Assembly: GCF_000316515.1 (NCBI RefSeq)
Contig: NC_019675.1
Coordinates: 1,389,964 to 1,453,963, forward strand
Length of the DNA: 64,000 nucleotides
Source of the DNA: Cyanobium gracile PCC 6307
Lineage (GTDB): Bacteria; Cyanobacteriota; Cyanobacteriia; PCC-6307; Cyanobiaceae
Direction of reading: 5' to 3'
In this document: one piece after another, positions 7,161 through 16,165 of the stretch
Position numbering within the stretch: position 1 is the stretch's first letter
Layout: the number at the start of each line of letters is the position of its first letter
Translations under genes and position numbers: made by a program
The notes under the pieces: generated by a model
Database searches by the model: none
Seen by the model: the letters and a program-made list of their open reading frames with translations, nothing else
Told to the model about the DNA's origin: nothing

Positions 7161-8583
7161 GGCGCAACTGGAAATCGGCTCCCCCCTCCGGCCCATCCGC
7201 CACCGACACGCTCCCCCCCATCGCCTCCATCAAGGCCCGCACCACCGCCAGACCCACGCCGCTGCCGGAGATGGCGCCGCTATGGCGACCGCGGCCGAAG
7301 CGCTCGAAGATCAGCCGCTTCTCGTTGTCGGGCACACCGGGGCCGGCATCGATCACGTGCACCACCACCCGATCGAGGCTGGCATCGAGGCGAAGCTGGA
7401 TCGGGCCGCCGCCTGGATCGTATTTCTGGGCGTTTTCAATCAGGTTTCCCAGGCATTGCTCGAAGCGATCGGCATCGCCGAGCGCGAAGGTGCGGGACGC
7501 CTGGGTGGCGCCGGGGCAGATCCGCAGGCGGCCAGCACAGCGCGACCGCAACCGCTCCGCCACCCGCTCGATCGCCCGGGCCACATCGAACGGCTCGAAG
7601 GGCATCAGGGTGCGGTTGGCATCGATACGGGTGAGGGCAAGCAGGTCCGCCACCAGCTTCCCCATCCGGCCCGCCTCCTCCTCGATCAGCACCAGCTGGG
7701 CGAAGTCCTGCTCCGATAGACCCTGGGCGCGGCGCTGTAGGCGGCCGGCATAATTGCGGATCAGGCTGATGGGGGTGCGCAACTCATGACTCACACCATT
7801 GGCGAAGCCCCGCTGGCGCTCCCATGAGGCCGAGAGGCGATCGAGCAGATCGTTGAAGGCCGCGGCGATCGGCGCTAACTCCCGGGGCTGGGCAGACACC
7901 AGCACCCGCTGGCTGTCGAGGGTGTCGGAGCTGATCGCCTGCATCTGCAGACCCAGATCATGGAGAGGGGCCAGGCCACGCACCAGCACCGGCCGCAGCA
8001 GCAACCCCGTGAACAGGGTGGCCAGGCCGGCCGCCACCAACAGCAGGATGAGCAGGAGCCGCTGCTGGGCCAGCTTGGGGGTGATGTCCTCCAGAAAACG
8101 TACGTGGATAGACCGCGCACCCACAATTAGAGGCATGGAACTCGTGAGATATGTGCGGCCTCCTACGGTGAAAACTCCAATGCCGTCAGAGCCGGCGGCA
8201 ATCTTATTGAGGCGCACCAGCGGGATTCCTGTGGGGATAGAGAACAGGCGGATTTGGTTCGGGGCGTTGAAGGGAACCCCTTGGTCGGTTACTGCCCAAG
8301 CGAGGAAGTTTGGGCTGATGATCTGCTCCAAGGCCGCAGAGAGCCCCTCAAGGTTGTGAGACCTGGATCCGTTGGTCGTCATGGACCGGTAAACGCTCTC
8401 GGCTGTAGCTAGATGGACGGTCCGCCTGTCCTGACTGGCCAGCCAGGAGATTGCAACGATCGGCAGGGCGTAGCCCCCCAGAACAGCAAGCAGGCTGAGG
8501 CTGAGAAGCTGCCGCCGAATCGAGAAGGCCCCAGAAGGCCGATGAAACGACAGAGGTAACGCAAAAAGACTCGTTAATTTCAT
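7129..8583 (-). CDS. membrane sensor histidine kinase
   Basis: The 484-residue protein has a first membrane helix near residues 27-49, an extracytoplasmic sensor region of about 120 residues, a second helix near 172-196, a HAMP-like segment, and the dimerisation H-box GVSHELRTPISLIRNYAGR with His266. The ATPase domain has NLIENAQKYDPG (N-box), VIDAGPGVPDNEK (G1) and FERFGRG (F-box), with GSGVGLAVV as G2. It faces the two OmpR-family regulators and overlaps the second by 32 bases, which makes them its likely partners despite the convergent orientation. The periplasmic input is not recognisable. Confidence 0.9.
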   Translation of the reverse strand: MKLTSLFALPLSFHRPSGAFSIRRQLLSLSLLAVLGGYALPIVAISWLASQDRRTVHLATAESVYRSMTTNGSRSHNLEGLSAALEQIISPNFLAWAVTDQGVPFNAPNQIRLFSIPTGIPLVRLNKIAAGSDGIGVFTVGGRTYLTSSMPLIVGARSIHVRFLEDITPKLAQQRLLLILLLVAAGLATLFTGLLLRPVLVRGLAPLHDLGLQMQAISSDTLDSQRVLVSAQPRELAPIAAAFNDLLDRLSASWERQRGFANGVSHELRTPISLIRNYAGRLQRRAQGLSEQDFAQLVLIEEEAGRMGKLVADLLALTRIDANRTLMPFEPFDVARAIERVAERLRSRCAGRLRICPGATQASRTFALGDADRFEQCLGNLIENAQKYDPGGGPIQLRLDASLDRVVVHVIDAGPGVPDNEKRLIFERFGRGRHSGAISGSGVGLAVVRALMEAMGGSVSVADGPEGGADFQLRLKGAAPLHGA

Positions 8584-8825
8584 TAGAATATCATTAGATC
8601 ACGACAAGATGAAACTAAATTCGAAGCTCAGCAAGCCATAAAGCATGCCAAGCGCACGCAATGGGAACGGGGCCTGAGGAGTCAGCATTGAGTCAGGAAC
8701 ATGGTTTTGAGGCAAGGGAGGGTTTCATGCCAATGAGTGCAGATCGTTGGCAACGCCGATGTGGACGATGCCATGTTCGATTGATAGAGTGATGGAGTTG
8801 CAATGGAGCCCCACCTCCCCGTCCT

Positions 8826-9245
8826 ATGAGAATCACCCCCAAAACCAAACTCGCCCTAATGCGCAGCCTGCGCGAAAAGAGGTCCAAAATGACCCAGGGC
8901 TTCACCCTGATTGAACTTATGATCGTCGTGGCTATCGTAGGCATTCTTTCTGCCGTGGCTCTTCCCAACTTCCTGGGAGCTCGAAACGCCGCTGCCGCTG
9001 GTGCAGTCATTGGCGAGATCGTGGGGCTCGCCAAGGAGTGCGCCACTTTCAAAGCTTCTGGAGAGGTAGGCATTGCTCCAACAGGTGGAGGCGTTACATG
9101 CACCAACAATACTGGACAGACCTACTCAGGGACTTGGGGCGGTACCGTCTCGGGCATCAGGTGCCTGGCAGCCACTTCTGCTGGAGCCTCCAGGGCACAA
9201 GTCGGAGTAGCAACCGATGGAGGGCTGACCTGCACATTGTCCTGA
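8826..9245 (+). CDS. type IV major pilin (PilA-like)
   Basis: The prepilin cleavage site is QG/FTLIELMIVVAIVGILSA, with the family Glu at position +5 of the mature protein, followed by the helix and a short Gly/Thr/Ser-rich globular domain with four cysteines. The mature protein is about 114 residues. If translation starts at 8826 the leader is 25 residues; an ATG at 8889 preceded by AGAGG would give a short leader MTQG, and I cannot decide between them. The gene ends just before a clear terminator, so it is a single transcription unit, as expected for an abundant pilin. Glycosyltransferase genes follow. Confidence 0.92.
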   Translation: MRITPKTKLALMRSLREKRSKMTQGFTLIELMIVVAIVGILSAVALPNFLGARNAAAAGAVIGEIVGLAKECATFKASGEVGIAPTGGGVTCTNNTGQTYSGTWGGTVSGIRCLAATSAGASRAQVGVATDGGLTCTLS

Positions 9246-9272
9246 ATACTCAACATTTGGACTTTTAAAATG

Positions 9273-9294
9273 AGCTCCCTTATGGGAGCTTTTT
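9273..9294 (+). terminator. rho-independent terminator of the pilin gene
   Basis: AGCTCCC (9273-9279), loop TTAT, GGGAGCT (9284-9290) and a run of T ending at 9294 form a classic intrinsic terminator 27 bases after the pilin stop. Confidence 0.85.
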
Positions 9295-9499
9295 AATGAG
9301 TGTCCAATTACCTGGCAGAAACGCTAAAACAATCAAGAGTGCAATTCCAAAAATGCAGCTCAAATTCTATCTCTATTGACAACAACGGTTAACAAAAGCT
9401 TCGCCACAACATTCTTAAAACAAATGGTGCAATGATGGGTTGAGCAGAATAAGCCTAAAGCTATCTCAGTCTACAGAGTGAACTTCCCAAGATTCCCTG

Positions 9500-11671
9500 A
9501 TGCTTCGGTTTTCAAAAATGTGGACAAGCGGTCTATCGAATCCGGAAGCAAAAGAAAGAGCCTACATTTTATGCAGAGTTGGAGAGTATCGAAAGGCTGC
9601 TACTCTCGCCTTGAGCCAAAGGAAGTCGTACACAGGACCCGCAAACAAATATGACATGGCTCTTCCCTTAGCACTAAGCAAATGTGGACATTACCGCGCC
9701 TCAATCTTAGTTGCCACTAAGCTAGCGCGTTCCACCAGTACACTTCAAGCCGACCTTATCGAGATAGCATCTGATTGCCTGAAAAACATTAACATAACAT
9801 CCTCGGACGTCATCAATATTCTCGATTATTGCAAGAGTATCAGGCTCTCACCAGGCGAAGCTGCAAGCATTGCAGCAGGAATAAGGGACCAAAAGGTGCA
9901 ATCGTTGTTTCTTGACGAGGCCAGGTCGCGTTATGGTTACAGTAGTGAAGATTTGAATTACATTGCTGCATGCGTGAGCTACATGAAAGAGGACATACCA
10001 GCCGCATTGAGACTTCTGCAGCCGAACCAAGAAAACGGAAGGCTGTCGACAGCATCCGCCAAACTCTCGGCACGCATACTCAGTCAGACTGGCCATTTAT
10101 ATTCAGCAAGACGTTATGCTTGCTTTGCAATAAGAAGCAACAGACACGATGCGGAAGCGCTTAATATTCTCGGTCATGTCCTTTACCAAGAAGCAAAGTG
10201 GAAGGCAGCCCGCAAGGTATATTCTTTAGTTCACCAGATAACAGCGGATGAGCTCAGCAAGCTTAACATGTGTTTCATCTTACCCAGAGTAGCAGTCTCG
10301 CTCAATGACTTAGCCAATGCGTTTGAGTCCTTCAAAGGAAACTTGGCTAACTTTTCAGACCAAGAAGATTTTATTGGAATCGAGAATGCCTTGAGGTTGA
10401 GTTTTCCGATATGCCTGTCCTTTTATCTAGCGTATCAAGGAAGCATAAACCTGAAGTGGCTCCTAGAAGCTTACTATAGGATTATTCGGTCATCAGCACG
10501 AAAGATAGTAAACGAAAACATTTTTTTTCATTCCCCTTGTGGCAAGGAAAGATCAATTAGATTTCATCACTCGAAAGGACATGGAAAGATAAGAATTGGC
10601 TTCATTTCCAGAAATTTCCACCAACACAGCAACCTTCAAGCGCACCAAGGCTTGATAAAAGGTCTTAATCGTGACATATTCGAAATCAGCATAATTCATA
10701 GGCATGGAGCCATCGAAGACACTGCCCACATTGACCTAAATGAGTCTGTCGACAAAACCATCTACCTCTCAGCAGATTTCGGAGCCGGTTGCAAGCGAAT
10801 TGCAGACCTAAAACTCGCTGTACTCTTTTTCACTGATATTGGCATGTTTCCTCTTGATGGAATTTTGCCAATGATTCGGCTCGCCACTCACCAAGTCACA
10901 AGTTGGGGACTGCCCCACACAACTGGTCTTTCGGAAATTGATCACTATCTGAGATCCAAGATATTTGACGACTGTGAGGATCAACACGAATACTCAGAGA
11001 GTCTTGCATCTATTAATGGCTATCTCGGCTACTTCGACACTGCAACGTCACCTCTCACAGTCAAGACAACCGATTATTTTATGCTGCCTCCTGACAGATT
11101 CCTTATTGGCTGCCTTCAGTCTCTGCACAAGCTTCATCCAGAGTTTGATTCTTACCTCGAAGAAATTGCCAAGCTTGACGAGTCGATACTCATCGTCATC
11201 GCTGCAGCAGAAAGCAATGAACTTAATCAACGCTTCATTCGAAGAATAAAGACAGCTGCTCCGACAGCATACAAACAATTATGTTTCGTTCAAAAGATGA
11301 CGATGCAAGACTACTACAGCCTGAACAGTCTTCTCGACTTGAACCTTGACCCAATTCACTATGGCGCTGGCATTACTTTCATTGAGACCGCATGGTGTGG
11401 TCCGCCCTGCGTCACCCTAAGAGGAAACACCGTTCGATCAGCTGTCGTATCAAGATCATATGAATATGCAGAAATAGTAGATCCCCCAATAGCCAGAAGC
11501 AAGAGTGAATATGTCAATTGGGTCCGCTTACTCATGACCAACGCTAAGCTCAGATATAAGCTTAAGCAAGAGATTCACCAAAAAAGCAAGGGAACTATCT
11601 ATAACAACGAAGAATACGTGAGGTCGAGCGAAGCATTCCTACAGAACCTGGCCATTCGCGGTCACGAATGA
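9500..11671 (+). CDS. OGT-like (GT41/SPINDLY) protein O-glycosyltransferase with TPR region
   Basis: The 723-residue protein has an N-terminal helical-repeat region (residues about 30-330, TPR-like, for example NRHDAEALNILGHVLYQEAKW) and a C-terminal catalytic part. The catalytic half has IRIGFISRNFHQHS near residue 358, the position of the YxSxDFxxH motif of O-GlcNAc transferases, and DLNLDPIHYGAGITFIETAWCG near the end, matching the LD.....GGGTT.ieaLwmGvPVvTl nucleotide-sugar-binding segment. It probably transfers a sugar to Ser/Thr of proteins. Its position after a pilin suggests pilin glycosylation, which is inference. GC content is much lower than in flanking core genes. Confidence 0.8.
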   Translation: MLRFSKMWTSGLSNPEAKERAYILCRVGEYRKAATLALSQRKSYTGPANKYDMALPLALSKCGHYRASILVATKLARSTSTLQADLIEIASDCLKNINITSSDVINILDYCKSIRLSPGEAASIAAGIRDQKVQSLFLDEARSRYGYSSEDLNYIAACVSYMKEDIPAALRLLQPNQENGRLSTASAKLSARILSQTGHLYSARRYACFAIRSNRHDAEALNILGHVLYQEAKWKAARKVYSLVHQITADELSKLNMCFILPRVAVSLNDLANAFESFKGNLANFSDQEDFIGIENALRLSFPICLSFYLAYQGSINLKWLLEAYYRIIRSSARKIVNENIFFHSPCGKERSIRFHHSKGHGKIRIGFISRNFHQHSNLQAHQGLIKGLNRDIFEISIIHRHGAIEDTAHIDLNESVDKTIYLSADFGAGCKRIADLKLAVLFFTDIGMFPLDGILPMIRLATHQVTSWGLPHTTGLSEIDHYLRSKIFDDCEDQHEYSESLASINGYLGYFDTATSPLTVKTTDYFMLPPDRFLIGCLQSLHKLHPEFDSYLEEIAKLDESILIVIAAAESNELNQRFIRRIKTAAPTAYKQLCFVQKMTMQDYYSLNSLLDLNLDPIHYGAGITFIETAWCGPPCVTLRGNTVRSAVVSRSYEYAEIVDPPIARSKSEYVNWVRLLMTNAKLRYKLKQEIHQKSKGTIYNNEEYVRSSEAFLQNLAIRGHE

Positions 11672-12536
11672 TACAGAGAGGTCACATAAGCTCTAAGAGG
11701 CTCTAGATATGAACAGATCCTCTCGCAGATGATACGATACTTTAAATATCTTCCATGCGTTGAAAGAGAATTGGCCGATATTTTGGACATGTTAGTCTCC
11801 CGACATTAATCATTGCAAGTACCGCACAAGGATGCTGATACTCTCTTGTGCCTTTTTCACTTGCTTGCCACCTCGTATGGATAATGCTTATCGTAACATC
11901 AATCATTTTTAGTCTAGCAGGAGCTGAATGAGCTGCCAACCTACTTCGAGGCAAAGCTACCTGTAACGAGCTGAGATGCGTTACCAGATTGTCGCACCAA
12001 GCAAGAGGGTTTGTCAGTTTTTTTTCGTTGAAAGTGCCAACATTAGCCAGACCTTGATTGGTAAAGCGAAGAGGAATCTGGCACGCTAGCTTCACCAATG
12101 CTGGTTCTGTGGATTCACGCACTGGACGAACAGCCTCTTGGCTCGCCTTTAGGCACCAGCTACAATGGCAAAGCATTCATGGAGCACTGATTGATCAAAG
12201 TAATTGCCTTCAAGACAATACGCATGATCGCTATCATCAGTTTTATTTCCACGACTTTGTACGGCTTTTTCTCGGCACTTTCAGTGCTTCCTACCGAATC
12301 TAGAAACAAGCCGCAACATCCCAGCAGTATAGACCAAAAGCAATAACAGGAATCAGAAAGACATTGGATCGGCATTTTGAGATTTTTGTTCATCCATTAT
12401 CTCAATGAACGCCTCAACAGGAAGAGAACTTAGGATAGATTTTCATGGAAGACACTGCCCGAGCTTCTTAAATGCGAATTGTAAACCATAAAAGGGTTGG
12501 TGGCAGGTAGTGACAACACACACGGGCAGAAGTGGC
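11672..12536. other. AT-rich stretch without a supported gene
   Basis: The only long open frame (11742-12176, minus, 144 codons) lacks a recognisable domain and has an odd composition. I see no RNA gene or clear repeat here. It is probably decayed DNA between the glycosyltransferase gene and an IS3 remnant. Confidence 0.4.
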
Positions 12537-13856
12537 CTAGCAGATTCTTTCTGATGCGTTCCCCTTTTGCGATTTTCCGATCGTTCCACTGCCAAAGGAA
12601 CTGGTGCCGTGACCGTCCTTGTTCGTCAGGTTCTTCTGATAGTTGGTGGGTAGACAGGCCGCTCTCCACTGCTGGAGAGCCTCCGAGAGCGTACGCCCCT
12701 GGAGGTCCGAATGCGGTCTGTAGGTGTTGCACTCAATTCGGTGTTGTTCCGGGAATAGCCTGGCTTCATACACCGGTGCGGATAGCTCATTATTGAGGAA
12801 CTCATCCCGAAACGGCCGTTGAACGACTCCAGGAATGGATTCTCCCAGGGTGAACCTGGCTCAATGTGGGCCGTGCCGAAACCGCAGCCTTTGCAACACT
12901 GCTGCAAGGCATGGGCAATGAACTCAGTGCCATTATCCATGCGCAGATGGGTGGGTGCCGGATACCGCCTGAGCAGCTCATCAATGGTGTCGATCACATT
13001 GACCGCCTTGGAGCGCCTGACGATACAGATAACCAGACGAAGTCAACAGTATTCATCCACAATATTCAGGACCTTGAGTCTACGGCCGTCCATCGTCTGG
13101 TCGAATTGGAAGTCAATCGCCCACACGTAGTGCGGGTACTTGGCTTTCAGCAGCTCCCGCGAACCGTCGGCATGGCGGGACCGCTTGCGCCTGCGCGGCA
13201 GAGGCCACTGGAGCCCATCCTCCCGCCAGATCCGTTGCACCCGCTTGTGATTGACGCTCCAGCCGCCGAGCCGCAGCCGCTGGTAGACTGGTATCGGATA
13301 TCAGCGCACATGGAGCCTGGCCAGCTCGCAGATCCACCGTCAAAGCTTCTGTTCTTCGATGGCCGCCACCGGCACGGGCCGCTTTGCGTAGTGCGGATCT
13401 GGCCGGCCATACGGCATTCACGGCGCTGCGAAACCCTGAATCGGTCCTGCAGAACTATCACGGCCCTGCGGCGGCGTTCCGGGCTCAGAAGTTTCCCTCC
13501 GCCAGCTCCCACTGCTGCGCTGAAGCCTGCGGCTAGATGATCGCCTTATCGAGCTCAGCATCCGCCAGCAATCGCTTGAGGCGGGTGTTCTCCTGCTCCA
13601 GTTCCTTGAGGCGCTTGGCCTTGGTGGCCTTCAGGCCGCCGTACAGCTGTTGCCAGCGATGGTAAGTATGTGCCGAAACCTCCAAGGTCCTGCAGACATC
13701 GGCGACGCTCTGGCCCTGGTTCAGGAGCTGCTCAGCGGTGCGCAGCTTGCGGATGATCTGCTCGGGGTGTGGCGCTTGCGTTTCATGGGGCCTCTCCTGG
13801 CCAATTCTGGCCGGTAGGGAAGCTCTCATAAGGGCTGGTTCAGTTTCTAGGGTCCA
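12537..13856 (-). mobile_element. degenerate IS3-family element
   Basis: Both IS3 transposase parts are present on the minus strand but broken. OrfA (helix-turn-helix plus leucine-zipper-like tail, PEQIIRKLRTAEQLLNQG...) lies at 13533-13786. OrfB follows in several frames: an N-terminal part near 13400-13510 (SPERRRRAVIVLQDRF), a middle part at 13043-13240 (YVWAIDFQFDQTMDGRRLKVLNIVDEYC, first catalytic Asp), a DDE part at 12640-12997 (LRMDNGTEFIAHAL, second Asp) and the C-terminus near 12650-12760 (NTYRPHSDLQGRTLSEALQQWR). The probable right end is TGGACCCTAG reading inward from 13856; a matching left end was not found. Confidence 0.8.
13533..13786 (-). pseudogene. IS3 OrfA with an early frameshift
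   Basis: The natural start MKRKRHTP is encoded from ATG 13786, but the frame then shifts near 13763, where CCCCGAG appears to lack one base relative to the continuation PEQIIRKL. The rest of OrfA to the stop at 13533 is intact, ending LLADAELDKAII. The element should be unable to make its own transposase. Confidence 0.75.
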
Positions 13857-13979
13857 CGTTACTGCACCTAAAAGCCAGAAAATGCGATAAGAATGTCAGG
13901 CAGCCGCTTGATGGCGATGACTGACACCTTAACCGGACAAGGAATGAAGTCACTATTCAAAAGCGATAGCGGGTCCCGC

Positions 13980-14156
13980 GATTCCGCGGAGGACGGCCAC
14001 CTCTGCTGCCGGTTTCAGGTAGCGGGGATCGATCAGAACGATCAGGGGCTGCCAGGGCACCACCTAGACCATCTCCGCCAGGAACGTTTCGCGCATGGTG
14101 CGCTTCCTGGCGATGATCTGCTTGTAATCCCGGAACATCAGCTGTTTGCCTCTCAT
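13980..14156 (-). pseudogene. 5' fragment of an IS5-family transposase gene
   Basis: From ATG 14156 the frame reads MRGKQLMFRDYKQIIARKRT, then RETFLAEMV, a stop codon where the intact family has D-A, then VVPWQPLIVLIDPRYL and, after a frameshift, TGSRGGRPP. This is the start of an IS5-type transposase, the same family as the copy at 29516-30505. It carries an in-frame stop and a frameshift and ends at about 13980, so it is a dead remnant. Confidence 0.75.
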
Positions 14157-14310
14157 CGCCCCAGTCCCGGCCAGTGGCCACAGTCCCATTGTCCCGTGTA
14201 GGGGTGATTGTTCCAGGGTTTCCCTTGGCTTGTCGTATAAAATACCCACCTATGCTGGCTTAGCAGGCATGAATGAGCCTACTAAGGCCTAGACCCAAAA
14301 CCAGTAGAGG

Positions 14311-14330
14311 AGACGGGAGTCGTCTATAAT
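14311..14330 (+). promoter_or_regulatory. candidate -10 with small dyad upstream of the GT-methyltransferase gene
   Basis: TATAAT at 14325-14330 lies 34 bases before the ATG at 14365. Just upstream, AGACG (14311-14315) and CGTCT (14321-14325) form a five-base dyad that abuts the -10. No convincing -35 is seen. Confidence 0.35.
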
Positions 14331-14364
14331 CTCAATACCTTAAGTCCAATCTCTCCAATCTCTA

Positions 14365-15729
14365 ATGCATATTCGCATTGTCTCTGCCACAAGATATTCC
14401 GAGCAGAACTTTTGGAACTACTCGGCACTTGGTCAGTCAATCAAAAGATTAGATATATGCAAAGAGTTTGCGCAGATAGCCTTTGAAAACAGCATTGGCC
14501 TTCCCGACGTCTACAATAAAGCAATTGAGAGCTCCGCAACCTCAGACGGGATTGTGTTTGTCCATGATGATGTGTGGATCGAAGATATTCTATTTATCGA
14601 AAGGGTGAGAGAAGGGCTTGAACAATTTGATGCTTTTGGAGTTATCGGCAATCGGCGACTTGTCCTCGGCCAGCCATCATGGGCATACACAAGTCTGGAG
14701 TTCAGCTGGGACCAAGAAGTTAATTTAATTGGCGCCATCGCCCATGGAGATTATCCTTTCGGGGAAATCATGAAATTCACTAACACCAAGGGGGCTTGCG
14801 AACTTGTCGATGGTGTTATGATAGCCGCAAGCTGCCTTCAACTCCGTCAACGCAATATACAATTTGACCAACAGTTCTCCTTCCACTTCTATGATCTTGA
14901 CTTTTGCAGGCAACTGAGGAAGGCTGGTCTAAGTCTCGGAGTATATCCTATTAGCCTGACACATCAAAGCCGCGGCAAGCTTGGCACAGAAGAATGGAAA
15001 GATTCCTACATTAGATATATTAGGAAGTGGGATCAAGAATTCAGTAATTCTTCAACGGTTGTTTTTTCGACTCCTGCTCATGACAACTTTAATCCAGACA
15101 TACTCAAGTTAATGAATAAGGATTATGATACGATTGTAGAAGTTGGGTGTAGCCGGGGAGCTCTTGCACGAGCATACCGTTCGAGCTTTAAGTGCGATAA
15201 GTATATCGGCATCGATATCGATGAAGACTCGGCGGTTTTTGCTCGCAATCACTGCTCAGAGGTGATCATAGGAGACATCGAGTCAATGAACGAAAGCGCA
15301 TGGAACACGTTATTTCCCAGCTCTTTATGGATCTTTGGAGATTCACTTGAACATCTTAAAAATCCATGGAGTCTTCTGAGGCGTATTCGTCAGAATTTAA
15401 AGCCTGAAGACTCTATCATTGCCTGTATCCCTAATGCTCAGCACTGGAGTGTAATTGCCCGACTGGCAAGCGGCAACTTTCAGTATGAGGATGAGGGCTT
15501 AATGGATCGTACGCACCTACGATGGTTCACAAAAAGGACAATCATTGATCTTTTTGAAAAGACTGGCTACTCCATTGAACTGATTTATCCAAGAATTTTT
15601 GAAAACCCGAGCGAGAATCAATATCTGCCTTTCATTCACAGAATTGCCCAAATCTATGATGGCGACACTAATGACCCATCTAATGACTGCATTCCAATTC
15701 AATATGTTATCAAGGCCAGGCCAGTGTGA
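14365..15729 (+). CDS. fusion protein: GT-A glycosyltransferase plus SAM methyltransferase
   Basis: The 454-residue protein has two domains. Residues 1-225 look like a GT2-type glycosyltransferase: IVFVHDDVWIED supplies a DDx metal-binding motif and FHFYDLDFCRQLRKAGLSLGVYP resembles the catalytic-base and C-terminal segments of family 2 enzymes. Residues 245-400 are a class I methyltransferase: TIVEVGCSRGALARAYR (motif I), IGIDIDEDSAVFAR, GDIESM, LWIFGDSLEHLKNPWSLLRRI and IACIPNAQHWSVI. It could add a sugar and methylate it, or make a methylated glycan for a surface polymer or pilin. GC content is low, like the OGT-like gene, with IS remnants between them; transfer is likely. Confidence 0.8.
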   Translation: MHIRIVSATRYSEQNFWNYSALGQSIKRLDICKEFAQIAFENSIGLPDVYNKAIESSATSDGIVFVHDDVWIEDILFIERVREGLEQFDAFGVIGNRRLVLGQPSWAYTSLEFSWDQEVNLIGAIAHGDYPFGEIMKFTNTKGACELVDGVMIAASCLQLRQRNIQFDQQFSFHFYDLDFCRQLRKAGLSLGVYPISLTHQSRGKLGTEEWKDSYIRYIRKWDQEFSNSSTVVFSTPAHDNFNPDILKLMNKDYDTIVEVGCSRGALARAYRSSFKCDKYIGIDIDEDSAVFARNHCSEVIIGDIESMNESAWNTLFPSSLWIFGDSLEHLKNPWSLLRRIRQNLKPEDSIIACIPNAQHWSVIARLASGNFQYEDEGLMDRTHLRWFTKRTIIDLFEKTGYSIELIYPRIFENPSENQYLPFIHRIAQIYDGDTNDPSNDCIPIQYVIKARPV

Positions 15730-16165
15730 CCAGGCTCAAGCATCCTGGAGGCTCACCCACTCACCGTCAAGTCAATGACTAAACAGCAAATACCCCGCTC
15801 CGACAGATTGCACTTGGCTTTACATCTCGGTTGTTCATTTTTCTCAATATCACACTGTGCACGTTAAGCAAAGCCTCCTTAGAAATGACAATAGGTCTGT
15901 GTCGCAGTGGTTTTAAGCGACTATCGTCGATAGACTCTAAGCAATGACGCAAGATGTCGCAGATAAGCCTAGGGCTTATTCAAATTCCATTAAAATATTT
16001 CTGGTCGAGGCTGCGAGCATGGGTTCGGCTCGGCCCAATGACCCTCTCCCTGTACCCGAAAGCTCGACCGCCGCAACTTGTCCGACGACAATCTGGTTGA
16101 GGGCGCATTGCATCTTTAAAGCTGCTACCCCGCTAGGGTTGTTGCATCATCAGTAGCAACCGCCC
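15730..16165. other. intergenic stretch without a supported gene
   Basis: Only short open frames without recognisable features occur here. A small dyad CTATC-GTC-GATAG lies near 15918-15932. The right part probably contains the outer end of the transposon that starts with the transposase at 16166; its inverted repeat was not identified. Confidence 0.4.

Noticed and set aside
11742-12176. 144-codon minus-strand frame in the AT-rich gap
   Set aside because: No domain, signal or conserved pattern seen; the composition is odd and the neighbourhood is decayed DNA.
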